A DNA stretch of 8,348 bases from an uncultured Oscillospiraceae bacterium (lineage in GTDB: Bacteria; Bacillota; Clostridia; Oscillospirales; Acutalibacteraceae). Below, piece by piece: positions 1-6,462 of this stretch. The stretch lies in assembly GCA_902478455.1 (NCBI GenBank), contig CABSLJ010000114.1, positions 1-8,348 of the forward strand. Direction: 5' to 3'. Every line of letters begins with the position of its first letter. Position 1 is the stretch's first letter. The notes beneath the pieces are model-generated. The model saw only the letters and a list, made by a program, of their open reading frames with translations. It searched no databases and was not told the origin of the DNA. Position numbers and translations under genes: made by a program.

Positions 1-1887
1 CTGCGGCGCCTCGGGAAGGATGGAAACGCCGGCGTCCCCGAACGCGGGAGGCGCCGATGCCGGGTCGAGCAGTCTGCCCGGCTGCAGCAGCAGCGCCAGG
101 AAGAACGGGTAGAGGACGAAGATGGGGAAAATGTAGCGGTAATTGCTCACCGGACCGGCCATAAAGGTCAGCAGAATCAAGAGAGAGGGAAGCAGAGTGA
201 GGACAAGCTTCCGTTTCTTTTTCAGGAACAGAACAAACATGGTGAGGAGCATCGCCCAGAGAGGCAGGCTGAGCGAAAACAGATTGGAGATCACCGGCAC
301 GCCTTCAAACAGCTCAAAGCTGGCGGCCGATTCGTACCAGTCGTAGAGCCAGGGGATTTTGGACTGCCGCTCAAACATGTAACGGTCGTTGGAAAGAATG
401 TAGGTTTCAATGTAATCGCGCTGCGAATGCTCATCCACGGCGTTGGAGTCGGGATACCAATAGGGCAGGTGCAGATCGAGAAAGGCGTCTATATACCGGC
501 CGGGATACCGCGCCAGCAGGTTGAGCCACAGACCGATGAAGTCGCCTTTGTTTTCCAGAAAGGCGTTGTTATTGAACAGTCCCTTGATGAAATCTGCAAA
601 GCGCGGGTTGTATTTGTCCGCGATTTCATCAAAGTTCATGTACCGACTGATGCGATCCTTGTCCTCCTGAGAGAGGGAGTCCGCCTCCTTGACCGCAACG
701 GTCGCGATCTGCTGCATGGGAACGCACAGCGCCTCTTTGGCGGAACCGCCTCCGACGCCCAGCAGACTGTAAATCGGCCCGCTGATCATCAGATATGCAA
801 TACAGGCCGCCGCCAGACAGGACAGCACCCGCGTCCAGTGTCTGCGCAGCGTCACAATCAAGAAGGGGCTGAACAGGAGCAGGGCGTAAACGGCGTTGTT
901 GCGGAACAGACAGCAGAGGACGATCAGGAGAGCAAATTTGAGCATTTTGGGGACGGCCTTCAGATATTCCTCCGGGCTGCGCACCAATTCGGTCAGCTCA
1001 ATGGTGAACAGGACAAATACGATGGCGAAGGCCATATCCTTGGTGGCGATAAAGGAGAAAATGGCGACGGTCGGGCACAATGCGAAGAAAAGCAGCGCAA
1101 AGAGGATGACGCCGTTGCGCATACGCCGCCGAATGAGATAATGGACCAAAGCGGCGAAGGCGGCGGACATACAGAGCATCTGGCCGATGGAATAGATCAC
1201 AATCGCCGAGGCGGAGACGCCGAGCAGTTTTTCCAGCTCCAGGCAGAGCTGCCACAGGAAGGTGTGCAGCGGCGGATGAAAACGGGAATAGGCGTAAATC
1301 CCCAGCGCCTGTCCGGTCTGGGAATAGAGATCATAGGAATAGACGCCCGGGTAGTAGGACAGGTAGCAGGGAATCCATGCGATGAAAAGAATCGCCCACA
1401 GGATGAAAAAGGCCCGCTTGTGTGCAAAGAGCTTCCAGAGCGCGGTTTCTCCGCACAGGGGGGCATCCTTCCGGAGCAGATAGTCGAAGACAATAGAAAA
1501 AATCAGGCCCCAGAAAAGCGTAAATCCGAGGATGGAAAGCAGAGTGCTCAGGAAGTTTTCCAAAGAGTGGAACATGTAGCCGATGGTGTCGTCCACATAA
1601 AGGTACTTTCCGATCACCATCGCAGCGGAAAGAACCAGTGCAAATCCAAAACCGTATTTTTTGGCGCTTGCGCCGGTGCGCAGCGTTCGGCGGAACAGAA
1701 GAACGAAGACGACAAACAGGGCGATATTGACCACGCTGCCGCCGGAGAAACTGCTGCCCGAGGCATAGTACCGGTTAAACTCCAGAACAAACAACGGGGC
1801 CAGAACAACGGCCAGCAAATTGGTCAGGGTGCTTTCACGGATGTTTTGTATGGATTGGAGAGGACCGCTTCCCCTCTTGTTGCTCAT
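1..1887 (-). CDS. DUF6020-type polytopic membrane protein, GT-C-like (3' end beyond the window)
   Basis: The reading frame starts at ATG 1887 and stays open for 629 codons to the left edge, so the C-terminus is missing. An AGAGGTG ribosome binding site lies 6 nt upstream. The protein is very hydrophobic, with roughly a dozen membrane segments; clear ones lie near residues 51-66, 160-174, 256-270, 317-328, 332-346, 543-555 and 586-602. Conserved-looking loop motifs are YYPGVYSYD (178-186), RFHPPLHT (202-209), ATKD (281-284), PMQQIA (390-395) and NYRYIFP (582-588). These match the pattern I know from DUF6020 membrane proteins. The acidic residue in the first large loop and the late RY motif recall GT-C glycosyltransferases using lipid-linked sugar donors. 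The large loop at about 390-530 is probably extracytoplasmic. After the last membrane segment comes a Pro/Ala-rich tail of unknown length. It is divergent from the glycolipid genes, so a role in envelope glycan or lipid modification is inferred. The family has no settled reaction. Confidence 0.85.
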   Translation of the reverse strand, partial: MSNKRGSGPLQSIQNIRESTLTNLLAVVLAPLFVLEFNRYYASGSSFSGGSVVNIALFVVFVLLFRRTLRTGASAKKYGFGFALVLSAAMVIGKYLYVDDTIGYMFHSLENFLSTLLSILGFTLFWGLIFSIVFDYLLRKDAPLCGETALWKLFAHKRAFFILWAILFIAWIPCYLSYYPGVYSYDLYSQTGQALGIYAYSRFHPPLHTFLWQLCLELEKLLGVSASAIVIYSIGQMLCMSAAFAALVHYLIRRRMRNGVILFALLFFALCPTVAIFSFIATKDMAFAIVFVLFTIELTELVRSPEEYLKAVPKMLKFALLIVLCCLFRNNAVYALLLFSPFLIVTLRRHWTRVLSCLAAACIAYLMISGPIYSLLGVGGGSAKEALCVPMQQIATVAVKEADSLSQEDKDRISRYMNFDEIADKYNPRFADFIKGLFNNNAFLENKGDFIGLWLNLLARYPGRYIDAFLDLHLPYWYPDSNAVDEHSQRDYIETYILSNDRYMFERQSKIPWLYDWYESAASFELFEGVPVISNLFSLSLPLWAMLLTMFVLFLKKKRKLVLTLLPSLLILLTFMAGPVSNYRYIFPIFVLYPFFLALLLQPGRLLDPASAPPAFGDAGVSILPEAPQ

Positions 1888-1921
1888 TTTCAACACCTCT
1901 TTTCCATTTGGGTCGCTTTCC

Positions 1922-1950
1922 ACCATAGCATAAATATTGGAAAAAATCAA
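1922..1950 (-). promoter_or_regulatory. Promoter for the leftward DUF6020-type gene
   Basis: Read on the minus strand, TTGATT (1950-1945) is followed after exactly 17 nt by TATGGT (1927-1922). A TGC directly before the -10 makes it an extended -10 promoter. The expected start near 1915 gives a leader of about 28 nt with the ribosome binding site in it. Spacing and position fit a sigma-70/SigA promoter; there is no experimental support. Confidence 0.6.
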
Positions 1951-2058
1951 TGCCGGTAATCAGGCCGGCGCGTTTGTATAGCCGGAAGACGGACCGTTTG
2001 CTCTGCGGCTCAACCCTTCCGCTTTTCGTCGGAAAAGAAAAAGCATTTTTCCAGAGCA

Positions 2059-2088
2059 TTCGCATTGACGGCGATAATATGCTATAAT
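2059..2088 (+). promoter_or_regulatory. Promoter for the rightward glycolipid operon
   Basis: A perfect TATAAT (2083-2088) is preceded by TGC (2080-2082), an extended -10 element. TTCGCA (2059-2064), four of six matches to TTGACA, lies 18 nt upstream. The expected start near 2095 gives an untranslated leader of about 150 nt before the GT28 gene. This is the only strong promoter-like match between the divergent genes in this direction. Confidence 0.6.
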
Positions 2089-2111
2089 AATCCACAGACG
2101 GGCCGCCGGCC

Positions 2112-2163
2112 GCCCAAACGGCGCGGTTCAGGCGGCGGAATCAGACCGCCGCGGCCGTTGGGC
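2112..2163 (+). promoter_or_regulatory. GC-rich hairpin in the leader of the glycolipid operon
   Basis: GCCC plus AACGGC (2112-2122, one bulged A) can pair with GCCGTT plus GGGC (2154-2163). Inside it GGCGG (2131-2135) pairs with CCGCC (2146-2150) around a 10-nt loop. It lies in the predicted 5' untranslated RNA, about 85 nt before the start codon. No U-run follows, so it is not a simple intrinsic terminator. It may stabilise the mRNA or serve regulation, but chance pairing in GC-rich DNA is also possible. Confidence 0.35.
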
Positions 2164-2233
2164 CGGGCTACGATAAAGAGACGCCAGAGAGGCTTTGCGG
2201 GCAATCGGACGCCCCGGCCTCAGGAATTCAGAT

Positions 2234-2239
2234 AAGGGA
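2234..2239 (+). promoter_or_regulatory. Ribosome binding site fixing the GT28 start
   Basis: AAGGGA stands 9 nt before ATG 2249 but directly touches ATG 2240, which is too close to serve it. The site therefore favours 2249 over the in-frame ATG at 2240 and the TTG at 2195. Starting at 2249 also places the beta-strand MRVLILS at the N-terminus, as is usual in this family. Confidence 0.55.
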
Positions 2240-2248
2240 ATGAAAGCA

Positions 2249-3373
2249 ATGAGAGTGTTGATTTTATCCTGCAATACCGGCGAGGGCCACAACGCGGCCG
2301 GCAAGGCCGTTTTAGAACAGGTGCGCGCCAACGGCCACCATGCGGATATGGAAGACTTCATGCTCATGGCAGGCCCAAGGACCTCCAAAATCGTGGGAGG
2401 GAGCTACGTTGGCATGGTCAAACACATGCCTTATCTGTTTCACATGGCCTACCGGGCGGGGGAGGGGATCAGCTCCGCCCAGAGGAAGTCCCCTGTATAC
2501 GCTGCAAACACCCTGATGGCCAAGCATCTGAAGAATTTTCTGAATCTGCATCCCTATGACGTCATCGTGACGCCCCATCTGTTTCCGGCCGAAACGATCA
2601 CCTACATGAAAAAGCACGGCATGCTGCATCAGAAAGCTGTGGCCGTCATGACCGACTACACCTGTGTTCCCTTCTGGGAGGAAACCAACTGCGATTATTA
2701 CATCGTTCCGCACCGGGAACTGCTCGGCGAGTGCGTAAACAAGGGACTGCCCAAGGAAAAGCTGCTGCCCTTCGGCATCCCTGTGGGGCGAGCCTTTTCC
2801 ACCAAGAAGGACGTCCGTCAGGCGCGCCTGGATTGCGGGTTGCGGCCGGACGCGCCGGTTTACCTGATCATGAGCGGCAGCATGGGCTTCGGCAGGGTGA
2901 ATCTCTTTGCCGCTGAGCTGAGCAGGCAGTGCAGGAACGGAGAGCAGATCGTGATCATCTGCGGGCACAATGAGAACATGCGGAAGACGCTGAGCCGCCA
3001 GTTCCAGGGCAAGGAGAATATGCACATTCTCGGTTTTACCGGCCGGATTTCCGACTATATGGACGCCTGCGACGTGGTCTTCACCAAGCCGGGAGGGCTC
3101 AGCAGCACCGAGGCGGCCGTCAAGCGGGTTCCCATTGTGCATACGGCGCCCATTCCCGGGTGTGAGACCAAGAATGTGGAGTTCTTTACCAGCCGCGGCA
3201 TGTCGGTCGCGGCCAAACAAATCGGGGAACAGGTCGCCTGCGGCAGCCGGCTGGTGCGAGAGCCCGCCGCAAGAAAAGAGATGATAGCCGCGCAGGAAAG
3301 GAACATCTCAACCCATGCGTCGCAGGATTTGACCCGGCTTCTGCAACAACTGTCTGAGGGCGAAACGCTATGA
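2249..3373 (+). CDS. GT28 / MGDG-synthase-like diacylglycerol glycosyltransferase (UgtP-like)
   Basis: Predicted to transfer a sugar from a UDP-sugar to diacylglycerol at the cytoplasmic membrane face, making a glycolipid or lipoteichoic-acid anchor. The 374-residue protein has the two-domain GT-B layout of the MGDG synthase/UgtP group. The N-terminal domain opens with MRVLILSCNTGEGHN, whose G-E-G-H (11-14) lies in the acceptor-side glycine loop, and includes TDYTCVPFW (135-143). The C-terminal donor domain has MSGSMGFGR (208-216), CGHNENM (238-244), TKPGGLSSTEA (279-289) and PIPGCETKN (301-309), the usual nucleotide-sugar binding motifs. Length is typical. Its stop overlaps the start of the PlsY-like gene as ATGA, indicating an operon with coupled translation. 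Transcription probably starts near 2095. The family is secure; the sugar, the number of sugars added and the exact acceptor are not. Undecaprenyl-linked acceptors, as for MurG, are less likely given the PlsY-like partner. Confidence 0.88.
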   Translation: MRVLILSCNTGEGHNAAGKAVLEQVRANGHHADMEDFMLMAGPRTSKIVGGSYVGMVKHMPYLFHMAYRAGEGISSAQRKSPVYAANTLMAKHLKNFLNLHPYDVIVTPHLFPAETITYMKKHGMLHQKAVAVMTDYTCVPFWEETNCDYYIVPHRELLGECVNKGLPKEKLLPFGIPVGRAFSTKKDVRQARLDCGLRPDAPVYLIMSGSMGFGRVNLFAAELSRQCRNGEQIVIICGHNENMRKTLSRQFQGKENMHILGFTGRISDYMDACDVVFTKPGGLSSTEAAVKRVPIVHTAPIPGCETKNVEFFTSRGMSVAAKQIGEQVACGSRLVREPAARKEMIAAQERNISTHASQDLTRLLQQLSEGETL

Positions 3374-3993
3374 ATAACATCCGCTATCCGTTGTTTGTAT
3401 TGATTGGCTATTTGTCCGGCAGCGTCTTGTACGCTTACCTGCTTCCCAAATATATACGGCATGTGGACGTGACTGAATTGAGCGACGACAGCAACCCAGG
3501 CGCGGCCAACGCTTTTGTTTTTGCGGGGATGCCGGTCGGTGTTCTGGTCATCGTCATGGAACTGGCAAAGGGCTTTTTTCCTGTCTTTCTGGCTGCGCGG
3601 TTTGTGGATACGAATAATCTGTGGTTTGCGGCCGTCATGGCCGCCCCGGTGATCGGCCACGCCTATCCGATTTGGTGGCTGCGCGGCGGGGGCAAGGCCA
3701 TAGCGGTCTCCTTTGGCGTGCTGATGGGGCTTTTTCCCGCATGCAAACCGCTGTTTCTGCTCGCCTTCTGCTATCTCTTTTTCTCCCTTATCGTGAAGAT
3801 CAACCCGCATCTTTACCGGTCGATCCTCGCCTATCTGTGCTTCGGCCTGGGCGGCTTTTTTCTGGGAAGCGGAAAATCGGTGGTGCTTGGCTGTCTGCTG
3901 ATTGCGGCGATTGTGATTTGGAAGCATCTGAAGAAGTATCAGGGAGATAGACTGAGCTTGACTCTTGCTCTACCGAAAAGAAAAAATGTATAA
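3370..3993 (+). CDS. PlsY-like membrane acyltransferase with divergent motifs
   Basis: Resembles PlsY, the membrane enzyme that acylates glycerol-3-phosphate from acyl-phosphate. It has 207 residues, near the usual length, and several membrane segments (about 5-25, 54-76, 85-102, 112-142, 152-184). Family marks are YLSGSVLYA (14-22), SNPGAANAF (41-49), ELAKG (64-68), GHAYPIWWLRGGGK (96-109) and KH (185-186) near the C-terminus. By eye, the first motif, normally like GSGNxGATNxxR, lacks the usual Ser and Arg (D40 and V50 stand there). The glycine-rich loop, normally GGKGVAT, reads GGKAIAV, and the C-terminal His-Asn-Glu motif keeps only the His. It may therefore use another acceptor or donor, or be a conserved subfamily. 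Translation is coupled to the upstream glycosyltransferase by a 4-base ATGA overlap, so work in the same lipid pathway is inferred. The family call is firm; the glycerol-3-phosphate activity is not. Confidence 0.82.
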   Translation: MNNIRYPLFVLIGYLSGSVLYAYLLPKYIRHVDVTELSDDSNPGAANAFVFAGMPVGVLVIVMELAKGFFPVFLAARFVDTNNLWFAAVMAAPVIGHAYPIWWLRGGGKAIAVSFGVLMGLFPACKPLFLLAFCYLFFSLIVKINPHLYRSILAYLCFGLGGFFLGSGKSVVLGCLLIAAIVIWKHLKKYQGDRLSLTLALPKRKNV

Positions 3994-3994
3994 T
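3965..3994 (+). promoter_or_regulatory. Possible promoter for the AT-rich GT-C gene
   Basis: A perfect TATAAT (3989-3994) overlaps the TAA stop of the PlsY-like gene. TTGCTC (3965-3970), three of six matches, lies 18 nt upstream. A start near 4001 would leave a leader of about 24 nt containing the ribosome binding site. The weak -35 keeps this tentative, but it would let the third gene be expressed apart from the two before it. Confidence 0.4.
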
Positions 3995-4024
3995 AATTGA
4001 GAAATACGCTGGAGGGAATATACA

Positions 4025-5527
4025 ATGAGAGAAAAGCTGGCGGTAGCTGCCTCGAGATTTATATTTGGACTTTATCTTTTTTTGGCAGCAGTGATATTCT
4101 GGGGCGTATTTATTGCACCATCTTCTTATACGCAGCAGCTATATGATACATTGCTGTTCTTGATTTTAGGTGTCTTGTCTATATTAGGGTTGATAGCATT
4201 ATACAAACGTTGCACGATCATAACTGATTTTTTGAAGCGCGTACCCGAAGGGGTAGTTGTTTTGACTTTAGCCATCTTGTGTGTAACGGTTAAATTAATA
4301 TGGGTATTGACGGTACGGATAGACCCTCGTGTAGACTACTATACCTTTTATCATGCTGCGGAACAACTGAGTGGTAATTTTACAATTCCGGATCAGGGGT
4401 ATTTGCCGAATTACTTGGCTTTGTTTCCTCATATTTTTGGTTATGCCTCTTTTTTAAGCGCTTTTTTTGCGGTGTTTGGAGCATCGCCCATGGTAGCCTC
4501 TTTGGTGAATGTTATACTAACATTGTTTTCTATGTTGTTTCTCTATTATATCTGCAAAAAGCTAGTATCGACTTTGGCGGCGGTTGTGGCCAGCGCTATC
4601 TGGATTTTCTTCCCCTCCCAGACGATTTACAATATGTTTGTTCTATCTGAGCCATACTACACAATGCTGTTATTATTTGCAACGGCATTGGCGGTATATA
4701 TGCAGGACAAAACAGGGAAAATGTCTTATTGTAGATGGATACTTTTATCTGTGGCCGTCGGTATTGCGCTTGGAATTGCGAATACAGCACGTCCTGTATC
4801 TGCAATTGTAGTAATAGCGCTATTTATTTGGGTTCTGCTTGTTAAGCCGATTGACACACCTAAAAAGTTCCATATCCAGAATGCTGTTTTTATACTTGTT
4901 ATTTGCTTGGTGGTGGTTCTCACAGGAAGCATCAATGATGCGGTATTTGCACTGCGCATAGGAAAAGAACCGGCAGCTTACCCCGGGTACAATATTTTAG
5001 TAGGATTTAATCAGAATTCGAACGGACGATGGAATCAAGGTGATTCTGATTTGTTAACTCATTATATGGGACTATTTGAAACAGCTTCTGAAGTTCAGCA
5101 GCAAATGTGGGGAGAGGCTATACAACGAATCACCTCAGGTGATATTCGTTTCGCAGAGTTGTTCTATAACAAACATTTGATTTTATGGGGAAGCGATTCA
5201 GCAGCGGTGGGCTATGCTTCCGAAACAATAGGAAGACCCTTTTTGATGCGGGTATTGAGCGATTCCTATTATTTCGTTATTGTGTTTTTTGGCGCCATTG
5301 GTGCGGCAATTGCTTTTATTAAAAAAGTGAAATCCATGGTTTGCGTTGTTGCTCTTTATTTTATTGGTTTAACTTTGGCTCATATGTTAGTGGAAGTTGC
5401 TGGTCGCTATCATTATTCCGGCATACCTGTTTTTATTGTTATGGCGGCATATGCAATTGATGCTTTTATAAAACGCAAAGCTGGAGGCAAAGCAACTCAA
5501 AACTCCAGCATACAGCTTATGTCTTAA
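4025..5527 (+). CDS. Polytopic GT-C / GT39-like glycosyltransferase
   Basis: Probably a membrane glycosyltransferase taking sugar from a polyprenyl-phosphate donor on the outer face of the membrane. It has 500 residues with about ten or more membrane segments, among them 11-31, 42-60, 76-96, 135-152, 157-175, 182-198, 212-226 and several after 235. RIDPRVDYYTFY (98-109) holds the paired acidic residues expected in the first outer loop of GT-C enzymes. FPSQTIYNMFVLSEP (196-210) resembles the E-P loop motif of the PMT/GT39 group, and GRYHYSGIP (460-468) is the late RY motif. A hydrophilic stretch at about 315-400 forms a large outer loop. GGAGGG (4011-4016) lies 8 nt before the start, and 31 nt separate it from the PlsY-like stop. 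Base composition is far more AT-rich than all neighbours, suggesting recent transfer. Acceptor (protein, glycolipid or wall polymer) is unknown. Confidence 0.78.
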   Translation: MREKLAVAASRFIFGLYLFLAAVIFWGVFIAPSSYTQQLYDTLLFLILGVLSILGLIALYKRCTIITDFLKRVPEGVVVLTLAILCVTVKLIWVLTVRIDPRVDYYTFYHAAEQLSGNFTIPDQGYLPNYLALFPHIFGYASFLSAFFAVFGASPMVASLVNVILTLFSMLFLYYICKKLVSTLAAVVASAIWIFFPSQTIYNMFVLSEPYYTMLLLFATALAVYMQDKTGKMSYCRWILLSVAVGIALGIANTARPVSAIVVIALFIWVLLVKPIDTPKKFHIQNAVFILVICLVVVLTGSINDAVFALRIGKEPAAYPGYNILVGFNQNSNGRWNQGDSDLLTHYMGLFETASEVQQQMWGEAIQRITSGDIRFAELFYNKHLILWGSDSAAVGYASETIGRPFLMRVLSDSYYFVIVFFGAIGAAIAFIKKVKSMVCVVALYFIGLTLAHMLVEVAGRYHYSGIPVFIVMAAYAIDAFIKRKAGGKATQNSSIQLMS

Positions 5528-5543
5528 AAAATGAAAAGCAAAT

Positions 5544-5579
5544 CAAAGGGCTGCGGATTTTAAAATCCGCAGCCCTTTG
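5544..5579. terminator. Palindromic terminator between convergent genes
   Basis: A perfect 36-nt palindrome: CAAAGGGCTGCGGATT, centre TTAA, then the exact complement. Read leftward, the hairpin is followed by a T-rich run (ATTTGCTTTTCATTTTTT), giving a classic intrinsic terminator for the aldolase operon, whose last stop is at 5602. Read rightward it lies 16 nt after the GT-C stop but is followed by GGGGTGTG, so termination in that direction would rest on the stem alone. It probably serves both operons. Confidence 0.88.
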
Positions 5580-5601
5580 GGGTGTGAAAGGTTCGCCGGG
5601 C

Positions 5602-6447
5602 TTACGCCTTCCCGTCGCTGCCGCACACCAGCATTTTTGCCTTGGTCAGCTCGGCCACGGCCATTCTGGCCCCGGTGAGATATTTTTTGGGGTCGATCAC
5701 ATCGGGGTCCTTTTCCAGATAGGCTTTGATCGCCTGGGTGAAGGCGATGCGCAGCTCGGTCGCAAAGTTGATCTTGGAGATTCCCTTGCGCACGCCTTCG
5801 CGCATCACGTCGTCGGCCAGGCCGGAGGCGCCGTGCATCACCAGCGGAACGCGCACAACCGCTGCGATTTCGCTTGCGCGGTCGAGGTCGAGCTTGGGCG
5901 CTTTGGCGTAAACGCCGTGGGCCGTGCCGATGGCGACGGCCAGCGAGGAGATTCCGCTGCGCTCGCAGTATTCCCTGGCCTCGAGCGGGTCGGTGTACTG
6001 GTCGCCGTCGCTTGAGACGTCGTCCTCCTTGCCGCCGATCTTGCCGAGCTCGGCCTCCACCGGCACGCCGAACTGTTCGGCGTAGTCGCGCACCCGGCGC
6101 GCGAGGGCGAGGTTTTCCTCAAAGGGCAGGGCCGAGCCGTCAATCATGACCGAGGTGTAGCCGCAGTCGATGCACTCCTTCGCCAGTTCGTAGCTTGCTC
6201 CGTGGTCGAGATGGAGCGCCACGGGGACCGGGGTCGCGTCCGCGGCCGCACGGACAATGCCGGCAAAATAGGCCGGACTCAAATATTTGAGGGAGGAGGA
6301 GGTGGTCTGAATGATGACGGGGGAACGCAGTTCTTCGGCCGCGTGGACAATTCCCCACACCATTTCGGCGTTTTCAGCGTTGAAGGCGCCCACGGCGTAG
6401 CCGCCGGCCTTCGCGTCCTCCAGCATTTTTCTTGTTGTCACCAGCAT
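5602..6447 (-). CDS. Class II ketose-bisphosphate aldolase (GatY/KbaY/Fba family)
   Basis: Zn-dependent aldolase cleaving a phosphorylated ketohexose to dihydroxyacetone phosphate and an aldehyde; fructose- or tagatose-1,6-bisphosphate are the usual substrates. The 281 residues form one TIM barrel, close to GatY in length. Visible active-site features are LHLDHG (78-83) with the catalytic Asp81 and metal ligand His82, VEAELGKIGGKED (130-142), AIGTAHGVY (172-180) with His177, VMHGASGL (203-210) with His205, and KINFATEL (225-232). All three metal-binding histidines and the Asp are intact. AGGAGG (6461-6456) lies 8 nt before the ATG. It begins 15 nt after the sugar isomerase stop, so the two are co-transcribed, and ends at the shared terminator. 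The context points to a dedicated catabolic aldolase for the sugar handled by the isomerase and kinase, rather than the housekeeping glycolytic enzyme. The stereochemistry of the substrate (tagatose, fructose or other) cannot be read from sequence. Confidence 0.9.
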   Translation of the reverse strand: MLVTTRKMLEDAKAGGYAVGAFNAENAEMVWGIVHAAEELRSPVIIQTTSSSLKYLSPAYFAGIVRAAADATPVPVALHLDHGASYELAKECIDCGYTSVMIDGSALPFEENLALARRVRDYAEQFGVPVEAELGKIGGKEDDVSSDGDQYTDPLEAREYCERSGISSLAVAIGTAHGVYAKAPKLDLDRASEIAAVVRVPLVMHGASGLADDVMREGVRKGISKINFATELRIAFTQAIKAYLEKDPDVIDPKKYLTGARMAVAELTKAKMLVCGSDGKA

Positions 6448-6462
6448 GGTTTGGTCCTCCTG

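Larger units (their letters stand above)
1888..2248. other. Divergent intergenic region between the DUF6020-type and GT28 genes
   Basis: These 361 bases hold no convincing gene. They contain a leftward promoter at 1922-1950, a rightward promoter at 2059-2088, and short inverted repeats that could be operators or RNA hairpins: GCCGG (1952-1956) with CCGGC (1965-1969), and CTTTTC (2022-2027) with GAAAAG (2032-2037). A GC-rich leader follows from about 2095. Composition changes sharply inside it, from AT-rich around 1925-1950 and 2030-2090 to very GC-rich at 2100-2170. I recognise no riboswitch consensus. Confidence 0.6.

Noticed and set aside
427..1959. 510-codon rightward open frame
   Set aside because: It is rich in Gln, Gly, Asp and His with no domain look, and lies opposite the DUF6020-type gene, whose frame is open throughout, hydrophobic and preceded by a good ribosome binding site and promoter.
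2065..2088. TTGACG as -35 for the promoter before the GT28 gene
   Set aside because: It is only 12 nt from TATAAT, too short for a functional pair; TTCGCA at 18 nt together with the extended -10 fits better.
2195..2248. N-terminal extension of the GT28 gene from TTG 2195 or ATG 2240
   Set aside because: The ribosome binding site spacing fits ATG 2249 only, and the added residues precede the normal first beta-strand of the family.
2312..3927. Two leftward open frames of 302 and 290 codons
   Set aside because: They are antisense to the GT28 and PlsY-like genes, rich in His, Gln and Arg, with no motif or ribosome binding site.
3958..3994. TTGACT as -35 for the GT-C gene promoter
   Set aside because: It is 25 nt from the TATAAT, well beyond normal spacing.
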